In this document: positions 27,811 through 36,047 of the stretch, in pieces
Numbering within the stretch: position 1 is the stretch's first letter
Layout of the letters: every line of letters starts with the position of its first letter
Source of the DNA: Allostreptomyces psammosilenae
GTDB lineage: Bacteria; Actinomycetota; Actinomycetes; Streptomycetales; Streptomycetaceae
DNA: 64,000 nt
Direction of reading: 5' to 3'
Assembly: GCF_013407765.1 (NCBI RefSeq)
Contig: NZ_JACBZD010000002.1
Span: 444,001-508,000 of the forward strand
Notes under the pieces: model-generated
The model's database searches: none
What the model saw: the letters and a program-made list of their open reading frames with translations, nothing else
What the model was told of the DNA's origin: nothing
Translations under genes and position numbers: made by a program

Positions 27811-28640
27811 TGGACCACAACACCTCTGGGCGGCCGGCCCAGTCGCCCCGGCCGGGAGCGGCCGGCGAGCCCGCCGGGGACGCCGGCGCCCGCCGGCGGG
27901 TCCGGGTGGTGCTGGTCGACGACCACCGGATGTTCCGCACCGGGGTGCGTGCCGAGATCGGGGAGACCGCGCGCACCGGGGTGGACGTGGTCGGCGAGGC
28001 CGCGGACGTGGAGCAGGCGGTGGCCGTGGTGACCGGCACCCGGCCGGACGTGGTGCTGCTCGACGTGCACCTGCCGGGCGGCGGCGGGGTGGAGGTGCTG
28101 CGCCGCTGCGCCCCGCTGATGGGCGGCCCCTCCGCGGGCCCCGCGGGCCACGGCCTGCCGGGCGGCCCGGGAGCGGCCGGTGCCGGCGGTGCCGGCGGTG
28201 GTGAGGGAGCGGTCGAGGAGACGCCGGTGCGGTTCCTGGCGCTGTCGGTCTCCGACGCGGCGGAGGACGTCATCGGCGTGATCCGGGGCGGCGCGCGCGG
28301 CTACGTCACCAAGACCATCACCGGGCCGGCGCTGATCGACGCGATCTTCCGGGTGGCGGACGGCGACGCCGTCTTCTCGCCCCGGCTGGCCGGCTTCGTG
28401 CTGGACGCCTTCGCGGCGAGCGACACCCCGCCGGTCGACGAGGACCTCGACCGCCTCACCCAGCGGGAGCGCGAGGTGCTGCGGCTGATCGCCCGCGGCT
28501 ACGCCTACAAGGAGGTGGCCAAGCAGTTGTTCATCTCGGTGAAGACGGTGGAGAGCCACGTCTCGGCGGTGCTGCGCAAGCTCCAGCTCAGCAACCGCCA
28601 CGAGCTCACCCGCTGGGCCACCGCCCGCCGCCTGGTCTGA
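27810..28640 (+). CDS. NarL/LuxR-family response regulator with a glycine-rich insertion
   Basis: 276 residues. The receiver has D37/D38, phospho-acceptor Asp85 (VLLDVHLPG), Ser146 and Lys168. Between the alpha-3 region and beta-4 there is an about 35-residue Gly/Ala/Pro insertion (102-138), which is not part of the normal receiver fold and should loop out. The LuxR helix-turn-helix is at about 213-270 (LTQREREVLRLIARGYAYKEVAKQLFISVKTVESHVSAVLRKL). Partner of the PspC-kinase, translationally coupled to it. Confidence 0.93.
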   Translation: MDHNTSGRPAQSPRPGAAGEPAGDAGARRRVRVVLVDDHRMFRTGVRAEIGETARTGVDVVGEAADVEQAVAVVTGTRPDVVLLDVHLPGGGGVEVLRRCAPLMGGPSAGPAGHGLPGGPGAAGAGGAGGGEGAVEETPVRFLALSVSDAAEDVIGVIRGGARGYVTKTITGPALIDAIFRVADGDAVFSPRLAGFVLDAFAASDTPPVDEDLDRLTQREREVLRLIARGYAYKEVAKQLFISVKTVESHVSAVLRKLQLSNRHELTRWATARRLV

Positions 28641-28831
28641 GCGCCCCCTGGTCCGAGCGCCGCCCGGTCCGGCCGCTGCCGCGGTCGAGTGCGGCCGGCG
28701 GCGGGCCGGCCGGGGGCTGGGGTGGTCGGGGCTGGGGTGGGGGCGGCCACGGGCGGCCGGGGCGGCGGTCCTAGGATCGGGTCGCCGAAGCGGCACCCGT
28801 GCATCCCTTCCCAGAGCGGAGCCCGTAACCC

Positions 28832-29185
28832 ATGGACGTCGCGGTCGATATCTTCCTGATCCTGCACTTCATCGGCATCGCCAGCCTGCTCGGCGGCTTC
28901 CTCACCCAGATGCGGGCGATGCGCACCGGCGAGGTGCGGGTCGTTCCGGCGATGGTGCACGGCGCGCTCACCATGCTGGTCACCGGCCTCGTCATGGTGG
29001 GTCTGCGGCAGGCGGACGGCGCCGAGGTCGACAACTTCAAGATCGGCGTGAAGACCGCCGTGCTGCTGGCCATCCTGGTCCTGGTCTGGCTCAACCGGGA
29101 CAAGGAGCGGGTCTCGCCCGGCGTCCTCGGCGCCATCGGCGGCCTGACCGTGGTGAACATCTGCGTCGCGGTCCTGTGGAACTGA
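28832..29185 (+). CDS. Small integral membrane protein
   Basis: 117 residues with about four hydrophobic helices (VDIFLILHFIGIASLLGGFL, MVHGALTMLVTGLVMVGL, VKTAVLLAILVLVWL, GVLGAIGGLTVVNICVAVLW). No known functional motif; similar small proteins are usually annotated only as membrane proteins. It lies alone between the response regulator and pcrA, 101 bases before the latter. The ribosome binding site is weak. Confidence 0.8.
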   Translation: MDVAVDIFLILHFIGIASLLGGFLTQMRAMRTGEVRVVPAMVHGALTMLVTGLVMVGLRQADGAEVDNFKIGVKTAVLLAILVLVWLNRDKERVSPGVLGAIGGLTVVNICVAVLWN

Positions 29186-29286
29186 CGGTCCCGGCACCGG
29201 AACCGACCGGCCACCGGGGCGGGCCACCGGGGCGGGCCGCCGAACCCGGCCGGGAGGTCGGCCGGACGGCCTAGACTCGGTAGGCG

Positions 29287-31962
29287 ATGAGCACCCTCTT
29301 CGACGACCTCGCCTTCCCCGAGCCGCCCCGGGACGAGCCGGCCTACGACGGCCCGCACGGCGGCCCCCACGACGACCCCGAGGCCTCCGGCGCCCCGCCC
29401 GAGGGGCCGGAGGCGGGGTGGGGGCCGGAGCCCGCCGAGGCGCTGGACGAGGTGATCCCGGACGACCTGTTCGGCGACGAGTGGACCCTGCCGGCGCACC
29501 ACGACGCCGTCGAGCGCGACGCGTACCACCGCAACGGGGCGCCGCGCACCGTCACCGACCCCGAGCAACTGCTCGACGGCCTGAACACCCAGCAGCGCGC
29601 GGCCGTGCTGCACTCCGGCTCCCCGCTGCTCATCGTGGCCGGCGCCGGCTCCGGCAAGACCCGGGTGCTCACCCACCGGATCGCCCACCTGCTGGCCGCG
29701 CGCGGCGTGCGCCCCGGCGAGATCCTGGCGATCACCTTCACCAACAAGGCCGCCGGCGAGATGCGCGAGCGCGTCGAGGAGCTCGTCGGCCCGCGCGCCA
29801 ACGCGATGTGGGTGTCGACCTTCCACTCCGCCTGCGTGCGGATCCTGCGCCGCGAGGCCAAGCACCTCGGCTTCTCCTCCAGCTTCTCCATCTACGACGC
29901 CGCCGACTCGCAGCGGCTGATGGCGCTGGTCTGCCGCGACCTGGACCTCGACCCCAAGCGCTACCCGCCCAAGGCGTTCACCGCGAAGATCTCCAACCTC
30001 AAGAACGAGCTCATCGACGAGGAGACCTTCGCCGCCACCGCCTCGGACGGCTTCGAGAAGCAGCTCGCCGAGGCCTACGCGCTCTACCAGCGGCGGCTGC
30101 GCGAGGCCAACGCGCTGGACTTCGACGACATCATCATGACCACGGTCAACCTGCTCCAGGCGTTCCCGGACGTGGCGGAGCACTACCGGCGCCGCTTCCG
30201 GCACGTGCTGGTGGACGAGTACCAGGACACCAACCACGCCCAGTACCTGCTGGTGCGCGAGCTGGTCGGGGGCGCCGTGGGGCAGGCCGCCGCCGACGGG
30301 GCCGGGACGGCCCCGGGCGCCGTGCCGCCCGCCGAACTGTGCGTGGTGGGCGACGCCGACCAGTCGATCTACGCCTTCCGCGGCGCCACCATCCGCAACA
30401 TCCTCCAGTTCGAGGAGGACTACCCCAACGCCACCACCATCCTGCTGGAGCAGAACTACCGCTCCACGCAGACCATCCTCACCGCCGCCAACGCGGTCAT
30501 CGAGCGCAACGCCAACCGCCGCCCGAAGAACCTGTGGACGGACGCCGGGGCCGGCAAGCGGATCACCGGCTACGTGGCCGACGGCGAGCACGACGAGGCG
30601 CAGTTCGTCGCCGACGAGGTGGACCGGCTCACCGACGCCGGCGAGGCGCGCCCCGGTGACATCGCGGTGTTCTACCGCACCAACGCCCAGTCCCGGGTCT
30701 TCGAGGAGGTGTTCATCCGGGTCGGCCTGCCCTACAAGGTGGTCGGCGGGGTGCGCTTCTACGAGCGCAAGGAGGTCCGGGACGTCCTGGCCTACCTGCG
30801 GGTGCTGGCCAACCCGGAGGACACCGTGCCGCTGCGCCGGATCCTCAACGTGCCCAAGCGCGGCATCGGCGACCGGGCCGAGGCGATGGTGGACGCCCTG
30901 GCGCTGCGCGAGCGGATCTCCTTCGCGCAGGCGCTGCGCCGGGTGGACGAGGCGTACGGCATGGCGGCGCGCTCGGTGAACGCGGTCAAGCGGTTCAACG
31001 AGCTGCTGGAGGAGCTGCGCACCGTCGCCGAGTCGGGCGCCGGGCCGGCGACCGTCCTGGAGGCCGTGCTGAACCGGACCGGCTACCTCGCCGAGCTGGA
31101 GGCGTCCACCGACCCGCAGGACGAGACCCGGGTGGAGAACCTCCAGGAGCTGGCCGCGGTCGCCCTGGAGTTCGAGCAGGCCGCGGCGGCCGAGGGACGG
31201 GGCGCGGGGACGCTCGCGGAGTTCCTGGAGCAGGTGGCGCTGGTCGCCGACTCCGACCAGGTCCCGGACGCGCCCGACGAGGAGGGCGCCGACCAGGGCG
31301 TGATCACCCTGATGACGCTGCACACCGCCAAGGGGCTGGAGTTCCCGGTGGTGTTCCTCACCGGCATGGAGGACGGCGTCTTCCCGCACCAGCGGGCGCT
31401 CGGCCAGACCAAGGAGCTGGAGGAGGAGCGCCGGCTCGCCTACGTGGGCGTGACCCGGGCCCGGGAGCGGCTGTACCTGACCCGCGCGGCGATGCGCAGC
31501 GTGTGGGGGCAGCCCTCCTACAACCCGCCGTCCCGCTTCCTTGAGGAGATCCCGGCCGAGCTGGTCGACTGGAAGCGCACCGGCGCGGCGGCCGCGCCGC
31601 CGCCGATCACGGTGGGCGCCTCCTCCGGCGGGTTCGGCGGCTCCGGGTTCGGCGGTGGCGGTTTCGGCTCCGGCGGTTCCGGGGGTTCCGGCGGTGGCGG
31701 GCGGCGGTCCGGCCGGACGGGCGGCGGGCGCTCCGGCGGCGGCCGGGCGGGCACCTCCAGCGGGTTCGCCACCGGGCGGGCCACCGAGCGGGAGCCGGTG
31801 TCGCTGGCGGTCGGCGACCGGGTCAGCCACGACTCGTTCGGGCTGGGCACCGTGGTCAGCACCCGCGGCTCGGGCAGCAACGCCGAGGCCACCATCGACT
31901 TCGGCGGCGACCAGGGCACCAAGCGGCTGCTGCTGCGCTACGCCCCGGTGGAGAAGCTGTAG
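29287..31962 (+). CDS. pcrA: ATP-dependent DNA helicase PcrA (UvrD family)
   Basis: 891 residues. Residues 1-95 are an acidic disordered extension. The SF1A helicase core starts at about 98 (LNTQQRAAVLHSG, Q-motif). Walker A AGAGSGKT is at 118-125, motif Ia TFTNKAAGEMRERV, motif II VDEYQDTN, motif III VGDADQSIYAFRGA, motif IV QNYRSTQ, motif V TLHTAKGLEF, motif VI YVGVTRARERL. A Gly/Ser/Arg-rich linker follows, then a C-terminal Tudor-like domain (VGDRVSHDSFGLGTVVS...) typical of PcrA and used for RNA polymerase contact. It unwinds DNA 3'-5' in repair and replication. The length is a little above that of firmicute PcrA because of the N-terminal tail. Confidence 0.96.
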   Translation: MSTLFDDLAFPEPPRDEPAYDGPHGGPHDDPEASGAPPEGPEAGWGPEPAEALDEVIPDDLFGDEWTLPAHHDAVERDAYHRNGAPRTVTDPEQLLDGLNTQQRAAVLHSGSPLLIVAGAGSGKTRVLTHRIAHLLAARGVRPGEILAITFTNKAAGEMRERVEELVGPRANAMWVSTFHSACVRILRREAKHLGFSSSFSIYDAADSQRLMALVCRDLDLDPKRYPPKAFTAKISNLKNELIDEETFAATASDGFEKQLAEAYALYQRRLREANALDFDDIIMTTVNLLQAFPDVAEHYRRRFRHVLVDEYQDTNHAQYLLVRELVGGAVGQAAADGAGTAPGAVPPAELCVVGDADQSIYAFRGATIRNILQFEEDYPNATTILLEQNYRSTQTILTAANAVIERNANRRPKNLWTDAGAGKRITGYVADGEHDEAQFVADEVDRLTDAGEARPGDIAVFYRTNAQSRVFEEVFIRVGLPYKVVGGVRFYERKEVRDVLAYLRVLANPEDTVPLRRILNVPKRGIGDRAEAMVDALALRERISFAQALRRVDEAYGMAARSVNAVKRFNELLEELRTVAESGAGPATVLEAVLNRTGYLAELEASTDPQDETRVENLQELAAVALEFEQAAAAEGRGAGTLAEFLEQVALVADSDQVPDAPDEEGADQGVITLMTLHTAKGLEFPVVFLTGMEDGVFPHQRALGQTKELEEERRLAYVGVTRARERLYLTRAAMRSVWGQPSYNPPSRFLEEIPAELVDWKRTGAAAAPPPITVGASSGGFGGSGFGGGGFGSGGSGGSGGGGRRSGRTGGGRSGGGRAGTSSGFATGRATEREPVSLAVGDRVSHDSFGLGTVVSTRGSGSNAEATIDFGGDQGTKRLLLRYAPVEKL

Positions 31963-31965
31963 CGG

Positions 31966-32011
31966 CCCCTGCCCGCCCCCGGCCCTGACCGGGGGCGGGG
32001 GCGGGCAGGGG
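31966..32011. terminator. Bidirectional terminator between convergent genes
   Basis: A 17-base arm beginning CCCCTGCCCG pairs with a complementary arm ending GGGCAGGGG around CCCTGA, with a 6-base bulge in the right arm. It begins 4 bases past the pcrA stop and is 29 bases from the stop of the opposing lipoprotein gene. Confidence 0.75.
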
Positions 32012-32039
32012 GCGGCGGGGCCCCGGCCGGCGGAGCCGG

Positions 32040-32666
32040 CTACCAGGTGGCGCCCCCGACGCCCCAGCCGTCCCCGGGCGACGTGGGGTCGGCGAGTCCG
32101 GCGGCCGGGCAGCCGTCTCCGGACCGTTCGACGGTTGCGCCGTCGGGGCGCACCACGATCACCCGTGGCGGCCCCTGCTCCCAGGCACGCTGCCGGTGGG
32201 CGGCGGCGGCCGTGCAGACCAGTTGGTCGACGGCGGTGTCGCTCAGCTCGGTGGGGGACGGCAAGAACTCGACGGTGACCGTGGCGCCCTCGGTCTGGAT
32301 CGCCGGCGCCGCCAGGAGGGGCGGCAGCTCCGTGGTCAGCCCCTGCCCGCTCTCCTCCCCGTCCGGCCCCTCCAGCAGCGAGCGCACGGCCGTGTCGATC
32401 CCGCTGGTGGCCGGGGCGTCCCGCGCCATGGCCAGCAGGGCGCCGTCCAGGACGAAGTAGAGGGTGAGCACCCGGGACGCGGCGGACGGCTGCGGGCCTT
32501 CGGTGGGGGCGTCGGTCGCGGCCGGGGGCAGCACGCCGGTCGCGGGCAGCCCCGCGCCCACCACGCCGGTGGCGGGAATGCCGCAGCCGGACAGCAGGAG
32601 GAGCGGGGGCGCGAGCAGCGCCGCCGCGGCGGTCACCGGCGACGCGCGCCGCGGCCCCCGGGTCAC
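32040..32666 (-). CDS. Lipoprotein with GerM-like domain
   Basis: 208 residues from GTG 32666 with GGGAGGG upstream. The signal peptide ends in lipobox LSGC, Cys28. The mature part, SRVLTLYFVLDGALLAMARDAPATSGIDTAVRSLLEGPDGEESGQGLTTELPPL..., matches the GerMN-type fold (LxxYFV, then LLxGP, then LTTxLP) seen in LpqB-like proteins that accompany kinase genes. It overlaps the kinase stop by 4 bases (GTGA). By analogy with LpqB and CseA it may modulate the kinase on the outer face of the membrane. Confidence 0.82.
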   Translation of the reverse strand: MTRGPRRASPVTAAAALLAPPLLLLSGCGIPATGVVGAGLPATGVLPPAATDAPTEGPQPSAASRVLTLYFVLDGALLAMARDAPATSGIDTAVRSLLEGPDGEESGQGLTTELPPLLAAPAIQTEGATVTVEFLPSPTELSDTAVDQLVCTAAAAHRQRAWEQGPPRVIVVRPDGATVERSGDGCPAAGLADPTSPGDGWGVGGATW

Positions 32667-34234
32667 GGCCGCCCTCCCTCGGCCGTTCCCCCGGCTGCTT
32701 CCCCGGCCGCTCCCGCGGTGGCGTGCGGCGGCTCGTGGTCCGGCAGCGGGAGGACGACGGTGAAGACGGCGCCGCCGTCCGGCCCGTTGGCGGCGTGCAC
32801 GGTGCCGCCGTGCAGGCGGACGTTCTCCGCCGTGATGGCGAGCCCGAGGCCGCTGCCCTCGGAGCGGGTCCGGGCGGCGTCGGACTTGTAGAAGCGCTCG
32901 AAGACGTGTGGCAGCGCGCTGTCGGGGATGCCCGGTCCGCCGTCGCGCACCTCGATGACCGCCTGCCGGACGGCTCCCCCGCCCGGGCCGGTGCCCCCGC
33001 CCGGGGCGGCGCCGGCGGGGTGCCCCCGGTACAGCCGCACGCGGACCGGCGCCGCACCGTGGTGCAGGGCGTTGGCGACCAGGTTCGCGACGACGACGTC
33101 GAGGCGGCGCGGGTCGACCCGGCCGCGCAGCTCGTCGCGGGCGGGCAGGTCCAGCTCCACGGTGTCCAGCCAGCCGCGGGAGGCGAGGGTGCGGCGCACC
33201 GACTCGGCGAGGTCGATCTCGTCCAGGTGCAGGTCGGCCGCGCCCGCGTCGAACCGCGAGATCTCCATCAGGTCGTTCACCAGGCGGGTCAACTTGGTGG
33301 TCTCCTCGCTGATCAGGCGCACCGCCGTGGCGGTGTCCTCCTCCAGGCCGGCGGCGTCCTCGTCGAGCACGTCGGTGACCGCCGCCATGGCGGCCAGCGG
33401 GGTGCGCAGCTCGTGCGAGACGTCGGCGGCGAAGCGGCGGGCCCGTGCCTCCATGCGCCGCAGGTCGGCCATGGAGGCCTCCAGGGCCGCCGCGGTCTCG
33501 TTGAGGCTGTGCGAGAGCTCGGCGAGTTCGTCGGAGCCGCGGACGGTGAGCCGGGTGTCCAGGCGGCCCTGCGCGATGCTGCGGGTGGCCCGGCGCAGCG
33601 CCCGCACCGGCCGCAGCACGCCCCGCGAGGCCAGCAGGCCGAGCAGCACGGCCACCCCGAGGGCGGCCAGGGTGGCCCGTTCCACCGCGCTGACCAGGGC
33701 GTCGACGTAGCCCTGCTCCACGTCCTGCGGCACGACGAGGTAGACCTCGATCCCGGAGCGGCGCGGGGCCGCGCCCCTCGGACCCATGAAGGTGACCGGC
33801 GTGCCGACGACGAGTGTGGAGCGGCCGTCGCGGGAGACGCGCTGGAAGACGGTCTCCGTGCGGGAGCGCACGGCCTCGCGGAGGGCGGGGGTGACCTCCT
33901 CGAACGGGTCCGCGGGCCGTGAGGTGGCGCGCAGGTCCCGGTAGGTGGCGAGCAGGCGCCAGTCGCGCGCGTGCTCGGTCCGCAGGAGCTCGCTCACGAA
34001 CGCGTCGAGGTCGGCCTGGTCCGGTGGAAAGGGGTAGGCGGCGGCGACGGTGCCGATCCGATCGCGGAAGTGGGTGATCACGGCGTCCTGGCTCTGCTGC
34101 AGGATTCCGGTGCGCGCCTCCCGGAGGGTCAGCGCGCCGGTGGTGACCGTGGCCACGGACGCGACCAGGATGAAGCCGACCACCAGTCGGACGCGCAGGC
34201 CGCGCAGGGCGCGCGGGAGCCGTGGCCGCCTCAC
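32663..34234 (-). CDS. Sensor histidine kinase (AfsQ2-like)
   Basis: 523 residues, GTG 34234 overlapping the regulator stop. TM1 at about 15-37, an extracytoplasmic domain of about 150 residues, TM2 at about 184-203, then HAMP. His274 is in DVSHELRTPLAAM. The HATPase_c boxes are VANLVANALHHG, VRDGGPGIPD and GSGLGLAITAENVRLHGG. The order regulator-kinase-lipoprotein resembles the S. coelicolor afsQ1-afsQ2 locus and also mtrA-mtrB-lpqB, but regulator sequence favours the AfsQ type. Confidence 0.9.
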   Translation of the reverse strand: MRRPRLPRALRGLRVRLVVGFILVASVATVTTGALTLREARTGILQQSQDAVITHFRDRIGTVAAAYPFPPDQADLDAFVSELLRTEHARDWRLLATYRDLRATSRPADPFEEVTPALREAVRSRTETVFQRVSRDGRSTLVVGTPVTFMGPRGAAPRRSGIEVYLVVPQDVEQGYVDALVSAVERATLAALGVAVLLGLLASRGVLRPVRALRRATRSIAQGRLDTRLTVRGSDELAELSHSLNETAAALEASMADLRRMEARARRFAADVSHELRTPLAAMAAVTDVLDEDAAGLEEDTATAVRLISEETTKLTRLVNDLMEISRFDAGAADLHLDEIDLAESVRRTLASRGWLDTVELDLPARDELRGRVDPRRLDVVVANLVANALHHGAAPVRVRLYRGHPAGAAPGGGTGPGGGAVRQAVIEVRDGGPGIPDSALPHVFERFYKSDAARTRSEGSGLGLAITAENVRLHGGTVHAANGPDGGAVFTVVLPLPDHEPPHATAGAAGEAAGGTAEGGRP

Positions 34235-34920
34235 CGGGCCGCGAAGCGGTAGCCGAAGCCGCGCACCGTCTGGATGTACCGGGGCTGTCCCGCCGGCTCG
34301 CCCATCTTGATCCGCAGCCGTTTGACGCAGGCGTCGACCAGCCGCGGGTCGCCGTGGTAGCGGTGCTCCCAGACGGCTTCCAGGAGCTGCTGACGGCTGA
34401 ACACCTGGCCGGGGGAGGCGGAGAGGGTGAGCAACAGCCGCAGTTCGGAGGGGGCGAGCGGCACCGGCTCACCCCGGTGGCTGACGGTCAGCCCCACCCG
34501 GTCGATGACCAGCTCGCCGTGGGTCTCGGCGCGGGGCGCGTCGTGACCGGCCGGCTGGCCGTCCACGCGCCGCAGCACCGCGCGGATGCGCGCGTCCAGG
34601 ACGCGTGCCTGGAGCGGCTTGACGACGTAGTCGTCCGCCCCGGCCTCCAGCCCGACGATGACGTCCGCGTCGTCGCCGCGGGCGGTCGCCATGATGATCG
34701 GGAGCTGGTCGTGGGCGCGTATCCGGCGGCACACCTCCAGCCCGGACACGCCCGGCAGCATCAGGTCGAGCACCACGACGTCCGGCCGGAAGGACCGCAG
34801 CTCCTCCAGTCCCTGTTCGCCCGTCCCGGCGGCGGCGACCTGGTGGCCCTGGCGCCGCAGCGCGAGCCGCAGGCCCTCCCGGACCGCGTGGTCGTCTTCG
34901 ATGATCAGGACGCGTGGCAT
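34231..34920 (-). CDS. OmpR-family response regulator (AfsQ1-like)
   Basis: 229 residues from ATG 34920. Receiver: D9/D10 pocket, phospho-acceptor Asp52, Thr79, Lys101. The DNA-binding domain has APSELRLLLTLSASPGQVFSRQQLLEAVWEHRYHGDPRLVDACVKRLRIKM and ends YIQTVRGFGYRF. Segments EAGADDYVVKPLQARVLDARIRAVLRR and RLVDACVKRLR are as in AfsQ1, which controls antibiotic production and nitrogen responses in Streptomyces. No sigQ-like gene lies beside it, so it may be a paralogue. No Shine-Dalgarno site precedes the ATG. Confidence 0.9.
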   Translation of the reverse strand: MPRVLIIEDDHAVREGLRLALRRQGHQVAAAGTGEQGLEELRSFRPDVVVLDLMLPGVSGLEVCRRIRAHDQLPIIMATARGDDADVIVGLEAGADDYVVKPLQARVLDARIRAVLRRVDGQPAGHDAPRAETHGELVIDRVGLTVSHRGEPVPLAPSELRLLLTLSASPGQVFSRQQLLEAVWEHRYHGDPRLVDACVKRLRIKMGEPAGQPRYIQTVRGFGYRFAAR

Positions 34921-35033
34921 GGATTCAGTATCCACAGGGCGGCGGACCGGTCGTCCGGCCGCCGGAGGACCGTTACCGTTTGATCCCATTGCCATCTCCG
35001 GGTGGTCACACGGCCGGGCCACCCTGGGTGGCC

Positions 35034-35972
35034 ATGAACGCGCACCGATCGACTACTCCACCGCCTGTGGCCGGCCACCGCCGTCGCCGTCGGCGGAGGC
35101 GGGCCCGTCGCGGGCGAGCCGGGACGCGCTCCCTGTGGACGGCGCTGGCGGCGGCGGCCGTGCTGCTGCTCGCCGGCGGTCTTGCCTGGCAGCGCCAGTC
35201 GCCTCCGCCGAGCGGCCCGGCCGGTTCCGCCGCGGCGCCCCCGGCGGGCTCCTCCTCAGCGTCGTCCTCGCCGTCCGCCGCCGCGCCCTCGGCCTCCGAC
35301 TCGCCGTCCCCCACCGGGGCAGCGGCGGAGCCCTCCGGCGAGCCGGCAGGGCCGGAGCACTCCCCGGGGCCGTCGGCGGAGGGCTACCCGGACGTCGAAT
35401 CGATTCCGCTGTCCGGGCCCGGGACGTTCACCGTCGCCGGCGGCGAGGGCGCCCACGTCGGCGGAACCGGCGTCATGCTCACCTACCGGGTGGAGGTCGA
35501 GGACGGCATCGCGATATCGGCGGCGGACGTCGCCGAGGAGGTGGAGAGCGTCCTCGGCAATCCCCGGGGGTGGATCGGCGACGGCCAGACGGGGTTCCGG
35601 CGGGTCTCCGACGACACCGCCGACTTCCGGGTGCGGCTCGCCACACCGGGAACGGTGGACCAGATCTGCGGCGAGTACGGCCTGGACACCGGCGGTGAGG
35701 TCAACTGCCGCGTCGGCCAGGACGTCATGGTCAACCTCAAGCGGTGGCTGCTGGCCACGGAGTACTACGCGGACGACGTGACCTCCTACCGCGCGCTGAT
35801 CATCAACCACGAGGTCGGCCACTTCCTGGGCCACGGCCACGAGGGCTGCCCCGGCGAGGGCGAGCCGGCGCCGGCCATGATGCAGCAGATCAAGGGGCTG
35901 CACGGCTGTGTGACCAACGTCTGGCCGTACGACGAGAACGGCCAGCCGATCACCGGGCCCAGCGTCCCCTGA
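35034..35972 (+). CDS. DUF3152 protein, probable membrane-anchored zinc metalloprotease
   Basis: 312 residues from ATG 35034. A run of arginines (21-36) precedes one transmembrane helix at about 42-58 (WTALAAAAVLLLAGGLAW), then an Ser/Pro/Ala-rich extracellular stalk to about 120. The DUF3152 domain follows, with the zinc signature HEVGHFLGHGH (H-E-x-x-H-x-x-G-x-x-H) in LIINHEVGHFLGHGHEGCPG and cysteines that probably form disulfides (QICGEYG, VNCRVG, HEGCPG, HGCVTN). A protease role is inferred from that motif; the family is uncharacterised. It is divergent from the AfsQ1-like regulator, which may control it. Confidence 0.88.
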   Translation: MNAHRSTTPPPVAGHRRRRRRRRARRGRAGTRSLWTALAAAAVLLLAGGLAWQRQSPPPSGPAGSAAAPPAGSSSASSSPSAAAPSASDSPSPTGAAAEPSGEPAGPEHSPGPSAEGYPDVESIPLSGPGTFTVAGGEGAHVGGTGVMLTYRVEVEDGIAISAADVAEEVESVLGNPRGWIGDGQTGFRRVSDDTADFRVRLATPGTVDQICGEYGLDTGGEVNCRVGQDVMVNLKRWLLATEYYADDVTSYRALIINHEVGHFLGHGHEGCPGEGEPAPAMMQQIKGLHGCVTNVWPYDENGQPITGPSVP

Positions 35973-36047
35973 GGCACCGCGCGGACCGGGCGGCATCGGC
36001 CAGCGGCGCCCGGCGCGGCGGAGACGGCGGCGGAAGGCGCGTTCGGG

